Origin: Rhodococcus oxybenzonivorans
GTDB lineage: Bacteria; Actinomycetota; Actinomycetes; Mycobacteriales; Mycobacteriaceae
Reading direction: 5' to 3'
Length of the DNA: 64,000 nucleotides
NCBI RefSeq assembly: GCF_003130705.1
Contig: NZ_CP021354.1
Span: 3,100,001 to 3,164,000 of the forward strand
Part shown: in pieces, positions 36,574-45,348 of the stretch
Layout of the letters: every line of letters starts with the position of its first letter
Numbering within the stretch: position 1 is the stretch's first letter
Notes under the pieces: model-generated
The model's input: only the letters and a program-made list of their open reading frames with translations
Databases searched by the model: none
Told to the model about the DNA's origin: nothing
Position numbers and translations under genes: made by a program

Positions 36574-37169
36574 GAGGTGACTCCCAGTTCGGCGTCGAGG
36601 GCGGCGCACAGCACATGCACCAGCGCAAGATGCATCTCCTGCACCGTCGCCACCGAGGGCGCTTCCACCGCGATGGCGTCATCGCACAGTGCGGCAAGGG
36701 GATTCGGTGCCGGACCAGTCAGTGCCCAGGTGGTCACGCCGATGTCGTGGGCTGCCTTGGCGGCGGCCACCACGTTGGGACTGGTTCCGCTGGTGGACAG
36801 AAGGACGAGGACGTCGCCGCGCCGTCCGTGCGCCCGGACCTGCCGGGCGAACAGCTCTTCGACGCCGTAGTCGTTGAGAATGGCGGTGGCGGCCGAGGTT
36901 TCGGCGTGCAGGGCGATGGCCGACAACGGCCGGCGTTCGTCGCGGAAACGGCCGACCAGTTCACCCGTCAGATGCTGCGCCTCAGCGGCGCTGCCTCCGT
37001 TCCCGCATGCCAGTAGCCGCCCATCGGCCGCGAAGATCTCGGCGAGGCGGCGGCCCCAGCGGGCGATCGTCGGTGCGCACATTCGGTTACGTGCCAGCGC
37101 ATCACTGAGTTCCGCGAAATGCTCGACCGTGAACGTCCGGTCGTCTTCCGCTTTGTGGTGGTCGATCAC
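36570..37169 (-). CDS. gmhA: Phosphoheptose isomerase
   Basis: SIS-domain sedoheptulose-7-phosphate isomerase, 199 residues, first step of heptose synthesis. Signature: A-C-G-N-G-G-S-A-A-E-A-Q-H near residue 55 and L-L-S-T-S-G-T-S-P-N, with the catalytic Glu/His pair in E-A-Q-H and the later E-M-H-L-A-L-V-H. The GTG at 37169 is chosen since GGAGG lies 6 nt upstream, and because it overlaps the stop of the preceding GT9 gene (GTGA). A long upstream extension in the same frame overlaps that gene and is rejected. Confidence 0.93.
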   Translation of the reverse strand: MIDHHKAEDDRTFTVEHFAELSDALARNRMCAPTIARWGRRLAEIFAADGRLLACGNGGSAAEAQHLTGELVGRFRDERRPLSAIALHAETSAATAILNDYGVEELFARQVRAHGRRGDVLVLLSTSGTSPNVVAAAKAAHDIGVTTWALTGPAPNPLAALCDDAIAVEAPSVATVQEMHLALVHVLCAALDAELGVTS

Positions 37170-38209
37170 GGCGTACCTCCTCCGTCGGTGCGGACATCCG
37201 GGTGCGCGGTCAACTGCTCGATGGCCGCGAGAACCTCCTCGGTGGTGACAGTGTCGAGACAGGGATGACCGGGCACGGGGCACTCGCGCGCCCGCGTCCC
37301 GGCGCAGGGTGCGTTCGCGCGCCCCAGAAGCCGGTGCGGAACCCCGTAGGGTGCCCACCTGTCGGGGGGCACCACCGGTGCGAAGAGGGACACCACCGGC
37401 GTGCCCACGGCCGCGGCGAGGTGCGCCGGCCCGGTGTTCGGGGCCACCAGCACCCGTGCGCCGGCGAGGATCGCGGCCATCTCGAACATGTCGGTCGCGC
37501 CGCCCAGGTCGGTGGCCCAGTCCCCGGCGACGTCGCGGGTGAGATCCCGTTCCCCAGGTGTCCCGGTGACCAGTACGCGAAGACCCGCCGCCACCAGCCC
37601 GCGGACCAGGTCGCGGCTCCGATCCACGGTCATCCGGCGGGCGGGGACCGCCGCCCCGGGATGGACGACGATGTACGGGGTGTCCCCGGTGACGGTGGAT
37701 ACGTCGGGCAGGGGTCGCCGAACCTCGAGCCGGCCACGGTCACCGGCCGGCAGCGCGTACCCCGCGGCGGTGGCCAGCGACAGCGCCCGCTCGGCCTCGG
37801 GCGGGTCGCCGCCGACTTGATGGCGCAGGTCGAGCAGTGCCCCGGGGTAGTCCTCGCTGATCGCCCCGATCCAGGGCACCGCGGCCATCCGGAGTACGAG
37901 GGCGAGGGGGAGCGGTGACTGGTGGAACGAGGTGAGGATCAGCGCGCGGTCGAGTTCGAGTGTCTCGACCTGTTTGATCAGTTGGTGCACCGATTCGGCG
38001 GTGACGGGGGAGTGCTCGAAGTCGACCCACGGCGCCTGCCACTCGATGATGTCGTCGACGCCGGGCAGCAGTTCCGCCGCCGCACGGCCGCGGGGGCCGA
38101 CCAGCATGGTGACGCGGGCGCTCGACTGCGCCACGGCCCGAACCGCCGGACCGGCGAGCAGGACGTCGCCGGCGCTGTCCAACCGGGCCACCAACGCGTT
38201 CCCCGTCAT
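37166..38209 (-). CDS. GT9 heptosyltransferase-like glycosyltransferase
   Basis: Second GT9 enzyme, 347 residues from the ATG at 38209. Key segments: A-R-L-D-S-A-G-D-V-L-L-A-G-P-A near the N-terminus, V-V-H-P-G-A-A-V-P-A-R-R, and P-N-T-G-P-A-H-L-A-A-A-V-G-T for donor binding. The C-terminal Cys-rich stretch (C-A-G-T-R-A-R-E-C-P-V-P-G-H-P-C-L) is unusual and may bind a metal. Two GT9 copies suggest two heptose residues, or a heptose and a related sugar. Overlaps both neighbours by 4 nt. Confidence 0.87.
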   Translation of the reverse strand: MTGNALVARLDSAGDVLLAGPAVRAVAQSSARVTMLVGPRGRAAAELLPGVDDIIEWQAPWVDFEHSPVTAESVHQLIKQVETLELDRALILTSFHQSPLPLALVLRMAAVPWIGAISEDYPGALLDLRHQVGGDPPEAERALSLATAAGYALPAGDRGRLEVRRPLPDVSTVTGDTPYIVVHPGAAVPARRMTVDRSRDLVRGLVAAGLRVLVTGTPGERDLTRDVAGDWATDLGGATDMFEMAAILAGARVLVAPNTGPAHLAAAVGTPVVSLFAPVVPPDRWAPYGVPHRLLGRANAPCAGTRARECPVPGHPCLDTVTTEEVLAAIEQLTAHPDVRTDGGGTP

Positions 38210-39798
38210 CGCCGATCTCCCATCGCCAGAGCGACCGCGGCCACGAGAGTCGGTGCCACCGCTGCCTTGCGGTGCGCGGCCGCCACCTCCTCGGGCAGTG
38301 TCCGCGTCGTCGGGACGAGGACCGCACGCGCACCGGCGGTCAGGGCGGCGTCGACGTCCGCTCCGGTGTCGCCGATCAGCACGCAGCGGCGTACATCCAC
38401 CCCCAGTTCCTCCGCTGCCCGCCGGACCATCGTGGGATGGGGTTTGCGGCATTCGCAGCCGTCGGCGGCGTCGTGCGGGCACACCTGCCAGGTGTCGAAC
38501 GGGCCGAGAACCTCCTCGACCCGCGAATTGACCGCGACCAGCCGCTCCGGTGAGATCAAGCCCTTCGCGACGCCCGACTGGTTGCTGATCACGCCGATCG
38601 GGACCCCGTGTGCGCGCAACCGCCCGAGAAGTTCGACCGCACCGGGAACGGGCCGCACGAGGTCGGGGTCCGAAAGATAGGGCACGTCGACGATGATCGT
38701 GTCGTCTCGATCGAACAGGACGGCGGCCGGACGTTCCCGCTCGGTCCGGCGCACCTGAAACTCCCCGCGTAGTCGCCACCCGCACGCGACGGGGGGAATC
38801 AGGGCGCTGGTGAAAGCCATCCGGAATACCTCGCGGGGAGTACGCGGTCCGGGAAGGATCCGGCGCACCGCGAAGTCGACGGTGCTGCCGGCCCAGAGTG
38901 CACCGGCGACCACTGCCGCCTGCCGCTTGCCGGCCAGGCCCAGCGCCAGGGCCAGGCCGCCGGCCGAGGTCGCGAGGACGTGTCCCCGCATGCGTCCGGG
39001 ACCCTCGCCGATCTCGTGTCGCCAGTGCGGGCCGAACTTGCGGCGCATCAGGGCGTTATCCGCATTGCAGGCCTGCGCCCGCACACTCGTGAACATGGTC
39101 CCGCGTCCCGGCGGATGCGTGGTGACGCGGGCTCCGTCGACGATGCGGTACCCCGCGCGAATCACGCGCAGCGCCAGGTCGGCGTCTTCCCGGAAGGCGC
39201 GGGGAAAACGCTCGTCGAAGCCACCGACGGCCTGGAGCGCGGACCGGCGATACGCCATGTCTGCGGTGATCCATCGGGCACCGGCCAGGGCCGCGGTCCT
39301 GCGTTCGTCGTCATCAGGCGGGCGGGACGTCGGGAGCGGCACCACGATGCGTGCCTGCGACGCTCCGACCGGGTCGTCCGCCGCGGCCGTCTCGGCCTCC
39401 TTCAGGTCGGCGACGAGGTCGTCGAACCAGGTGGGCGCCACCATCACGTCGTCATCGAGGAATGCGATCCAGGGGCTCGACGCCGCCCGCCAGCCGACGT
39501 TGCGGGCGGCCGCCGGACCGCGGCCTCCCGAGGTGAGGAGCCGCACGGGCAGATAGCCGGTAGGCACTTGGAGTGGGCCGTGGTCGCCGGGACGGTCGTC
39601 GACCACCACGATCTCGTGCGGCCGCGCACCCGTGGCGGAGGCGAGCGCCCCGAGGAGACGGTCGAGACTCGGCCGGCCCACCGTCGGGATCACGACCGAG
39701 TAGGCGACTGCACTCTCTCCTGGTGCAGTGTCTCCAGGTGTGCTGCCTTCGACTGCGCTGGGTCCGCGCCGATCGTCCTCGCTCATGACCGGGGTCAT
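38206..39798 (-). CDS. GT2 glycosyltransferase fused to GmhB-type heptose bisphosphatase
   Basis: A 530-residue fusion. Residues ~32-310 are a GT2 (GT-A fold) transferase: V-V-I-P-T-V-G-R-P-S, the metal-binding L-D-D-D at 114-117 and E-D-A-D at 204-207. Residues ~350-530 are a HAD-IIIA phosphatase with L-F-D-R-D-D-T (363-367), S-N-Q-S-G-V and the GmhB zinc-finger ligands C-P-H...C-E-C (Cys440, His442, Cys448, Cys450). The HAD part should remove the 7-phosphate of heptose-1,7-bisphosphate between the two HldE steps. ATG 39798 overlaps the carbamoyltransferase stop (ATGA). Two genes joined in one polypeptide is uncommon for this enzyme. Confidence 0.88.
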   Translation of the reverse strand: MTPVMSEDDRRGPSAVEGSTPGDTAPGESAVAYSVVIPTVGRPSLDRLLGALASATGARPHEIVVVDDRPGDHGPLQVPTGYLPVRLLTSGGRGPAAARNVGWRAASSPWIAFLDDDVMVAPTWFDDLVADLKEAETAAADDPVGASQARIVVPLPTSRPPDDDERRTAALAGARWITADMAYRRSALQAVGGFDERFPRAFREDADLALRVIRAGYRIVDGARVTTHPPGRGTMFTSVRAQACNADNALMRRKFGPHWRHEIGEGPGRMRGHVLATSAGGLALALGLAGKRQAAVVAGALWAGSTVDFAVRRILPGPRTPREVFRMAFTSALIPPVACGWRLRGEFQVRRTERERPAAVLFDRDDTIIVDVPYLSDPDLVRPVPGAVELLGRLRAHGVPIGVISNQSGVAKGLISPERLVAVNSRVEEVLGPFDTWQVCPHDAADGCECRKPHPTMVRRAAEELGVDVRRCVLIGDTGADVDAALTAGARAVLVPTTRTLPEEVAAAHRKAAVAPTLVAAVALAMGDRR

Positions 39799-41435
39799 CG
39801 ACCGGTCACCGACGGCCGCGTCACCACGAAGGGCCCGATCGCCAGGAGGTCGACGGGGGCCGAACCGAAACACTCGAGCGCGTCGCGAGGGCTGTCGACC
39901 ATCGGCCGGCCTGCGGTGTTGAGGCTGGTGTTCACGACGACCGGCAGGCCCGTGAGCTTCGCGAACTCGGTCAGCATGCGCGCGACCAGTGGCTCCGCCC
40001 CCTCGTCGACGGTCTGGATGCGCGCGGTGCCGTCCACGTGGGTGACCGCCGGGATCTGGTCCCGCCACGCGGGGTGCACGTCGTGCACGAACAGCATGTA
40101 GGGGCTCGGTATCGGCCCGCGGCTGAAGATGTCGGCGGCGCGATCCGCCGCGACCATCGGCGCCACCGGCCGGAACTGTTCCCGGCCCTTGACGTCGTTG
40201 AGTCGTTCGAGGTTCTCGGCGCGGCCGGGGTGGGCCAGGAGGGATCGGTGCCCGAGGGCCCGGGGACCGAATTCGGCGCGTCCCTGAAACCAGGCGACGA
40301 TCTTGTCGTCGGCCAGCGCCTCGGCCACGACGGCCGCGACATCGTCCGGTTCCGTGAACGGGACCTTCGCCGCGACGAGGGCTCCCCGGATTTCCTCGTC
40401 GGAGAATCCGCGGCCGAGGGCGGCGCCCGTCCACCGGGACGGCGGTTCACTCGCCTCGGCGGCGATGCTGAGCGCGGCGCCGAGTGCGGTCCCGGAATCT
40501 CCTGCGGCGGGCTGTATCCACACCTGTTCGAACGGACTGTCGGTGTGGATGCGGGTGTTGGCAACACAATTGAGGGCGATACCGCCGGCCAGGGCCAGTT
40601 GGGTGGCATTGGTGCGCCGGTGCAGCCACGAACACAACTCCAGCAGAACCTCTTCGAGGCGGGTCTGAATGGAGCACGCGAGATCGGCGTGTTCGGGGGC
40701 GAATTCGCAGTTCGGGGCGCGGCGGGGAGCAAGCATGTCCCAGTCGATCGGCAGGGTCCGGAATCCGCCGTCGTCGGTGGTGAAGACCCGTTCGCGAAGG
40801 TACTCGAGATGGCGGGGTTTGCCGTACGACGCGAGCGCCATCACTTTGTACTCGTCGCTCGAGCGCGCGAACCCGAGGTGCTCCGTCAGGAACTCGTACA
40901 TCAATCCGAGTGAGTGCGGAAGCTGTTGCATGGCAAGGATATCCAACTTCCGGTCGCGGTACTCACCGGCGAGCATCGAGGTACTCTCACCGCGGCCGTC
41001 GAGGGTGAGGACGGCCCCGTCGCCGAAGGGGGCGACGAGCCCGGCGGACGCCGCGTGCGCGACATGGTGCCGCACGAACTGCACCTTGTCGGGGTCGAGG
41101 CCGGGTAATGCGGTGGCGAGAAAGCGTGGCGCGCGACGCGCATACGTGGTGCGCAGCTCTTCCCACCCGGAATCGAGGCCGTCGAGGCTGTGGTCGACGA
41201 GTTCTGGGTCGTACGAGTAACCCACGGCGTCGAGGTCCTGCGGACGCAGCCCACCGACCTCGAGACACCACCTTGCTGCCTGCTCGGGTAATTCCCAGGT
41301 GGAGAAGGGTACCGGCCGCTTCCCGTGCTTTCGCCGGGAGAAGCGTTCCTCCTCAGCGGCGGCCACGATCTGCCCGTCGACGACGAGCGCGGCCGCGGAA
41401 TCGTGGAAGACGGCGTTGATGCCCAGGATCCGCAT
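39795..41435 (-). CDS. NodU/TobZ-family O-carbamoyltransferase
   Basis: O-carbamoyltransferase of 546 residues, moving a carbamoyl group from carbamoyl phosphate through carbamoyl-adenylate onto a sugar hydroxyl. The Kae1-like domain has D-S-A-A-A-L and the metal site R-H-H-V-A-H (His123/His124/His127); the C-terminal domain has G-G-I-A-L-N-C-V-A-N, F-G-P-R-A-L-G-H-R-S and the N-T-S-L-N motif. ATG 41435 follows GAGAGG; an earlier ATG 36 bases upstream lacks a site. Likely first gene of the promoter-proximal heptose operon, with a palindrome 98-109 nt upstream. It implies a carbamoylated heptose or related sugar. Confidence 0.9.
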   Translation of the reverse strand: MRILGINAVFHDSAAALVVDGQIVAAAEEERFSRRKHGKRPVPFSTWELPEQAARWCLEVGGLRPQDLDAVGYSYDPELVDHSLDGLDSGWEELRTTYARRAPRFLATALPGLDPDKVQFVRHHVAHAASAGLVAPFGDGAVLTLDGRGESTSMLAGEYRDRKLDILAMQQLPHSLGLMYEFLTEHLGFARSSDEYKVMALASYGKPRHLEYLRERVFTTDDGGFRTLPIDWDMLAPRRAPNCEFAPEHADLACSIQTRLEEVLLELCSWLHRRTNATQLALAGGIALNCVANTRIHTDSPFEQVWIQPAAGDSGTALGAALSIAAEASEPPSRWTGAALGRGFSDEEIRGALVAAKVPFTEPDDVAAVVAEALADDKIVAWFQGRAEFGPRALGHRSLLAHPGRAENLERLNDVKGREQFRPVAPMVAADRAADIFSRGPIPSPYMLFVHDVHPAWRDQIPAVTHVDGTARIQTVDEGAEPLVARMLTEFAKLTGLPVVVNTSLNTAGRPMVDSPRDALECFGSAPVDLLAIGPFVVTRPSVTGR

Positions 41436-41532
41436 AGCGCCTCTCTCGTTGTGCTCGATTCGGATGTCCAACGTGGCACGGAACGGTGTCGCCCGATTTG
41501 GGTGGCGAATACCCTCGGGAAGTCACCATAAA

Positions 41533-41544
41533 CACCTATAGGTG
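41533..41544. promoter_or_regulatory. Perfect 12-bp palindrome before the carbamoyltransferase
   Basis: The sequence cacctataggtg reads the same on both strands and is AT-rich for the region, flanked by gtcacc and ggtgat which extend the symmetry. It lies in the only sizeable gap (119 nt) of the glycan locus, between the carbamoyltransferase start and the UXS-like stop. Operator or terminator are both possible. Confidence 0.4.
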
Positions 41545-41554
41545 ATTTACCCGT

Positions 41555-42505
41555 TCACGCCGCGGCGGAGTGCTCCGTGACCCATCGGACCGTGCGGCGC
41601 AGCCCCTCGTCGGCGCCGACGCGCGGTGCCCACCCGAGCGCGGTCCGCGCGCGGGTGATATCCGGACATCGCTGCTGGGGATCGTCCTGAGCAGCAGGTA
41701 TGTGCACGATCGGCGATCTGCTGCCGGTGAGGTCGAGGATGCGTTCCGCCACTGACAGGACCGTCATCTCGTCCGGATTCCCGATGTTGACCGGACCCCG
41801 CTCCCCGGATTCGGCGAGCGCGCACAGGCCGGCGACGGTGTCGGCGACGAAACAGATCGACCGCGTCTGTTGTCCCGTCCCCGCCACGGTGATCGGTTCG
41901 CCGCGCAAGGCTTGACCGAGGAAGGTGGGGATCATGCGCCCGTCGGCGTCGCGCATCCTCGGCCCGTAGGTGTTGAAGATTCGCGCGATAGCGATATCGC
42001 AGAGCCCCGCACGGCCGTACGCCGCGCACAGCGCCTCCGCGTACCGCTTGGCCTCGTCGTAAACGCTGCGCGGACCCACCGGGTTGACATTTCCCCAATA
42101 GCTCTCGCGCTGGGGATGTTCCAGTGGATCGCCGTACACCTCACTCGTCGAGGCGAGGAGGAACCGGGCCCCCTGCGCCACCGTCAGATCGAGTCCGTTC
42201 TTCGTACCGTGCGACCCGGCCAGCAGGGTTTGCACCGGTAGGCGTTGATAGTCGACCGGCGACGCCGGCGACGCGAGGTGGAAGACGACGTCGACCGAAC
42301 CGACGTCGGGAAACGGTTCGCTCACGTCGTGGTCGACGTACTCGAACAGGGGGGAGTCGCGCAGTGCCTGCACGTTGGCCGGAGTGCCGGTCGACCCGTT
42401 GTCCATGCAGCACACCGCTGTACCCGACCGGATCAGTTCCTCACACAGGTGAGAACCGACGAAGCCGGCGCCACCGGTGACCAATGCGCGTTCGAATCGT
42501 GTCAT
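41555..42505 (-). CDS. UDP-glucuronate decarboxylase-like extended SDR
   Basis: Extended SDR of 316 residues, closest in pattern to UDP-xylose synthase (UXS): T-G-G-A-G-F-V-G-S-H at 10-19, L-A-S-P-A-S-P at 78-84, S-T-S-E-V-Y-G-D, Y-D-E-A-K (Tyr149, Lys153) and T-Y-G-P-R-M. UXS turns UDP-glucuronate into UDP-xylose, which fits the ugd gene in the same locus. The start is the ATG at 42505 inside a long upstream frame that belongs to shadows of the GT4 gene. Related 4-epimerases cannot be fully excluded. Confidence 0.87.
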   Translation of the reverse strand: MTRFERALVTGGAGFVGSHLCEELIRSGTAVCCMDNGSTGTPANVQALRDSPLFEYVDHDVSEPFPDVGSVDVVFHLASPASPVDYQRLPVQTLLAGSHGTKNGLDLTVAQGARFLLASTSEVYGDPLEHPQRESYWGNVNPVGPRSVYDEAKRYAEALCAAYGRAGLCDIAIARIFNTYGPRMRDADGRMIPTFLGQALRGEPITVAGTGQQTRSICFVADTVAGLCALAESGERGPVNIGNPDEMTVLSVAERILDLTGSRSPIVHIPAAQDDPQQRCPDITRARTALGWAPRVGADEGLRRTVRWVTEHSAAA

Positions 42506-42528
42506 GAGCGTGTGGCCCCGGGTTCCGG

Positions 42529-43743
42529 TTATCGCGCGACGACGGAACCGGCGCCCTGCTCGGACGGGTTGATGCGCTGATAGGCCCGCACCGTGTCCGA
42601 GGCGATCCGATCCCAGGAGTACCGGGAGCGGGCCCGGTCGTGACCGGAGGCACCGAATGCGGCGCGCGCCGAGTCGTCGGCCAGCAGGCGTCGTAGCGCC
42701 GCTGCCAGCGCATCGGGATCCCGTGGGGGCACCAGCCGACCCGTTCCGCCGTCGACCACCGTGTCCAGCATGCCGCCCACCGCGGCGGCGACGACGGGAA
42801 CGCCGCAGGCCATGGCCTCGACGGGAACGATGCCGAACGGCTCGTACCACGGCGTGCACACCACGGCGTCGGCCGAGCGCAGCAGGGCGGGCATCCGTTC
42901 CCGGCTGATCTGGCCGGGCATCAGGACGCGATCCCGCACCCCGAGCTCGTCGGCGAGGTGGAGCAGCCGGGCGGCTTCGGGGTCCTCGGCGCGGCAACCG
43001 TGCGCGGGACCGCCTGCGATCACCAGCTCCACGTCGGGCAGCTGGGGGAGGGCGGCGATGGCAACGTCGAACCCTTTCCTAGGCACCAGTCGTCCCACGG
43101 TGACGAGCCGGTGACGTGCCCGCGTCGGTTCCACCGGGCCGGTGGGGGTGAACAAGTCGAGGTCCACCCCGCACGGCACAACGGAAACACTCGAACGGCG
43201 AAGACCCATCCGCACCAGTTCGAACACCTCGTCCGAGCAGGTGGCCACGATGCGGTCGGCGGCTTTCGCGAGATCGAGCTCGAGCCGAATCCTGTCGTGC
43301 GGGCTGGTGTCGGCATCACCCTGATAGCGACGTTTCACCACGCCCAGCGCATGAAATGTCTGCACCGTGGGCACGCCGAGGGGGCGGGCAGCGGACTGGG
43401 TGGCGAGTCCGGACATCCAGAAGTGGGCGTGGGCGACATCCGGTCGGTCCGCGGCCCAGACGCCGAGCAGGTAGACCCCGAAATCGTCCATCCACGGCAG
43501 CAGGTCGTCCTTCGGGAGAACCCGGGGCGGGCCCGCGGGCACATGAATTACCCGATAACCGGCGGGAGTCGGGACCTCGTCGGGCAGCGTGGTCGAATCG
43601 CGACGGGTGTACACGGTCACTTCGTGTCCCATCCTGACCAGGCCGGCCGACAGTTCGGAGACATGCACGTTCTGCCCGCCGGCGTCAACGCCACCGAGAG
43701 CGGCAAGGGGACTGGCGTGTTCGGACACCATCGCGATTTTCAT
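42529..43743 (-). CDS. GT4 glycosyltransferase
   Basis: GT-B fold glycosyltransferase of 404 residues, family GT4. It has the N-terminal [15 protein letters not shown] segment (as in MshA and sucrose-phosphate synthases), the central [11 protein letters not shown] and the [14 protein letters not shown] donor motif. The similarity to MshA-like enzymes is in the donor-site architecture only; the acceptor is unknown. ATG 43743 is preferred over the adjacent 43746 because GGAGG lies just upstream of them. It is the second gene of the locus. Confidence 0.9.
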   Translation of the reverse strand: MKIAMVSEHASPLAALGGVDAGGQNVHVSELSAGLVRMGHEVTVYTRRDSTTLPDEVPTPAGYRVIHVPAGPPRVLPKDDLLPWMDDFGVYLLGVWAADRPDVAHAHFWMSGLATQSAARPLGVPTVQTFHALGVVKRRYQGDADTSPHDRIRLELDLAKAADRIVATCSDEVFELVRMGLRRSSVSVVPCGVDLDLFTPTGPVEPTRARHRLVTVGRLVPRKGFDVAIAALPQLPDVELVIAGGPAHGCRAEDPEAARLLHLADELGVRDRVLMPGQISRERMPALLRSADAVVCTPWYEPFGIVPVEAMACGVPVVAAAVGGMLDTVVDGGTGRLVPPRDPDALAAALRRLLADDSARAAFGASGHDRARSRYSWDRIASDTVRAYQRINPSEQGAGSVVAR

Positions 43744-43786
43744 CATCCTCCGTCCCGGCTCGCGCCGTTTATGTTGTGCGGGTGTT

Positions 43787-44758
43787 CTATTCGGAAGTCT
43801 CGGCCAAGAGTTCGTCCCACCGATCGAGGAAGGTGCCCAACCCGAAGTTCTGGAGGGCGAAGTCGCGCGCCGCCTTCCCGTACAACTCGGCCCGGTCCGG
43901 TTCGTGCACCAAATCGGCGACGGCGCGTGCGAGTACGGAGACATCGGCGGCGATGACTCCGGCCTCCGGCGGAACCGAAGTCGGCACCTCCGTCGATGCC
44001 ACCGCCACCACAGGCATTCCGAGGTGCATCGCCTCGACGAGCGCCAGCCCGAGCGAAGTCCAGCGCGCCGTGTGCACGAACACGCGCCGCCGCGCGACCT
44101 CACGGTGCAGTTCGGCGGTGAGCAGATCGCCACATCCACGCACGCGACCTTCCGATCCGGGCGGAGTCCAAGTGTCCGTTCCGATTCCGAACACGTCTAC
44201 CGGCGCCGCCGCCGCGAGGGTCGGCAGCAGATCGCTGCCGGTCACCCGCCACCGTCGCTGCGGTTCGTTGATCATGGTCGCGGCCCTCGGTAGTTCACCG
44301 GTGTAGAGGTGTCCCGGGTCGACGATTCCGTGGGAGATCACGTGCGTGCGCGCAGAACCGTTGTCCCACATCAGGTTATTGAAATGGGTGACGTGAACGA
44401 TCGGTATGTCGGACTGGCCGGCGAGTGGATGCGGGGTGGTGGCGGCCCCGGCGGCGGGGGTGTTGTGTTCGAGATACAGTGCGGGAACGTTGCGTCCGGG
44501 CTGCCGCCCGAGCCATTCCTGCGCGAGTTCGAGTTCGTGTGGGCGCTGCAGGACCACGACGTCGACATTCGATCGGCGCAGCTCCTCGGGAGAAACCTCG
44601 CGGGCAGATTCCGGCCAGGGGCGACCGCAGCGGCCACGTCCCCAGTCCCCACCCTCCGGCAGGGTCGGGATGAGGTACCGGTGGCGGCCCTGAACGAAAG
44701 CCGTGGTCCACGCACCGTGTACGTGCCACAGCACGATGTCGAGTTCGCGCTTCGGCAT
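43787..44758 (-). CDS. Glycosyltransferase, GT-B fold
   Basis: A 323-residue GT-B transferase with a shortened N-terminal domain. Donor-side features: [22 protein letters not shown], typical of GT4-type enzymes; an H-T-P-type N-terminal part (L-E-H-N-T-P) and H-V-T-H-F-N-N. Starts at ATG 44758 (M-P-K-R-E-L-D). It is the first gene of the glycan locus on this strand. The acceptor and sugar are not known. Confidence 0.8.
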   Translation of the reverse strand: MPKRELDIVLWHVHGAWTTAFVQGRHRYLIPTLPEGGDWGRGRCGRPWPESAREVSPEELRRSNVDVVVLQRPHELELAQEWLGRQPGRNVPALYLEHNTPAAGAATTPHPLAGQSDIPIVHVTHFNNLMWDNGSARTHVISHGIVDPGHLYTGELPRAATMINEPQRRWRVTGSDLLPTLAAAAPVDVFGIGTDTWTPPGSEGRVRGCGDLLTAELHREVARRRVFVHTARWTSLGLALVEAMHLGMPVVAVASTEVPTSVPPEAGVIAADVSVLARAVADLVHEPDRAELYGKAARDFALQNFGLGTFLDRWDELLAETSE

Positions 44759-44889
44759 GCGTAGAGAGTGTCCCGAAGAAGGAGAAGTAAACCGACCACC
44801 CCGGGAATGGGCGCCGCGTGGGGCGTCCCGACGCACGACTGCCGGCCCCGTGGCTCGTCGGCCCGGGGCCTACGGTCGTACTGCTCGTC

Positions 44890-45132
44890 CTATTTACCCT
44901 GCTCGGCGCGCTGCCGGGCTTCTTCGGCCGCCGCCTCGCCGCGTGCCTTCTCGGCTGCTGCTTCCTTCTCCGCGACTTCGCGCTGAGCCTCGGCCTTGTC
45001 CTGCTGCGCCTGCCCTTCGCGAGTCATGCCGTCGTTGCCGGTCACAGCTCCCGCTGCTTCCTTCGCTTTGCCCTTGACGTCTTCGACGACACCCTTGACA
45101 CCCTCGGCCGGACCTGACTTGTCGTCTGCCAC
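44890..45132 (-). CDS. CsbD-like stress protein
   Basis: Eighty-residue CsbD-family protein, made in general stress response. Pattern: G-V-K-G-x-x-E-D-V-K-G-K-A-K-E-A-A-G-A-V, then a long charged coiled-coil-like helix rich in Ala, Glu, Gln and Lys. The GTG at 45132 is chosen: AGGAGG lies 9 nt upstream. A GTTT-N16-GGGTAG box is 61 nt before it, the best stress-sigma site in the window. Function is unknown beyond stress induction in the family. Confidence 0.83.
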   Translation of the reverse strand: MADDKSGPAEGVKGVVEDVKGKAKEAAGAVTGNDGMTREGQAQQDKAEAQREVAEKEAAAEKARGEAAAEEARQRAEQGK

Positions 45133-45192
45133 TGAGATGCACCTCCTGGTCGGTGGACACGCGCACGGACAATCCCCGCACACACGGTCCGA

Positions 45193-45218
45193 CTACCCGG
45201 GCGCCGTAGCGGCTAAAC
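45193..45218 (-). promoter_or_regulatory. SigF/SigB-type promoter of csbD-like gene
   Basis: Minus-strand GTTT, 16 bases, GGGTAG, ending 61 nt before the csbD-like start. Spacing and both elements match the actinobacterial SigF consensus (GTTT-N15-17-GGGTAY, last base relaxed). Confidence 0.55.
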
Positions 45219-45348
45219 GACGGCGATCCCTTCGGCGTGTGCTGCGTATTCGGTTCCCACTGAGGGGGACACCGCGCGTCCGGGGCCCGCTCCGCTTCTT
45301 ATTCTCGGCCGAGAGTAGAACCGCCCACCTCTGGTTAGGGGATTCACC

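Noticed and set aside
34507..36870. 787-residue plus-strand frame across the SDR, HldE and GmhA genes
   Set aside because: Antisense to clearly conserved proteins and without domain-like sequence.
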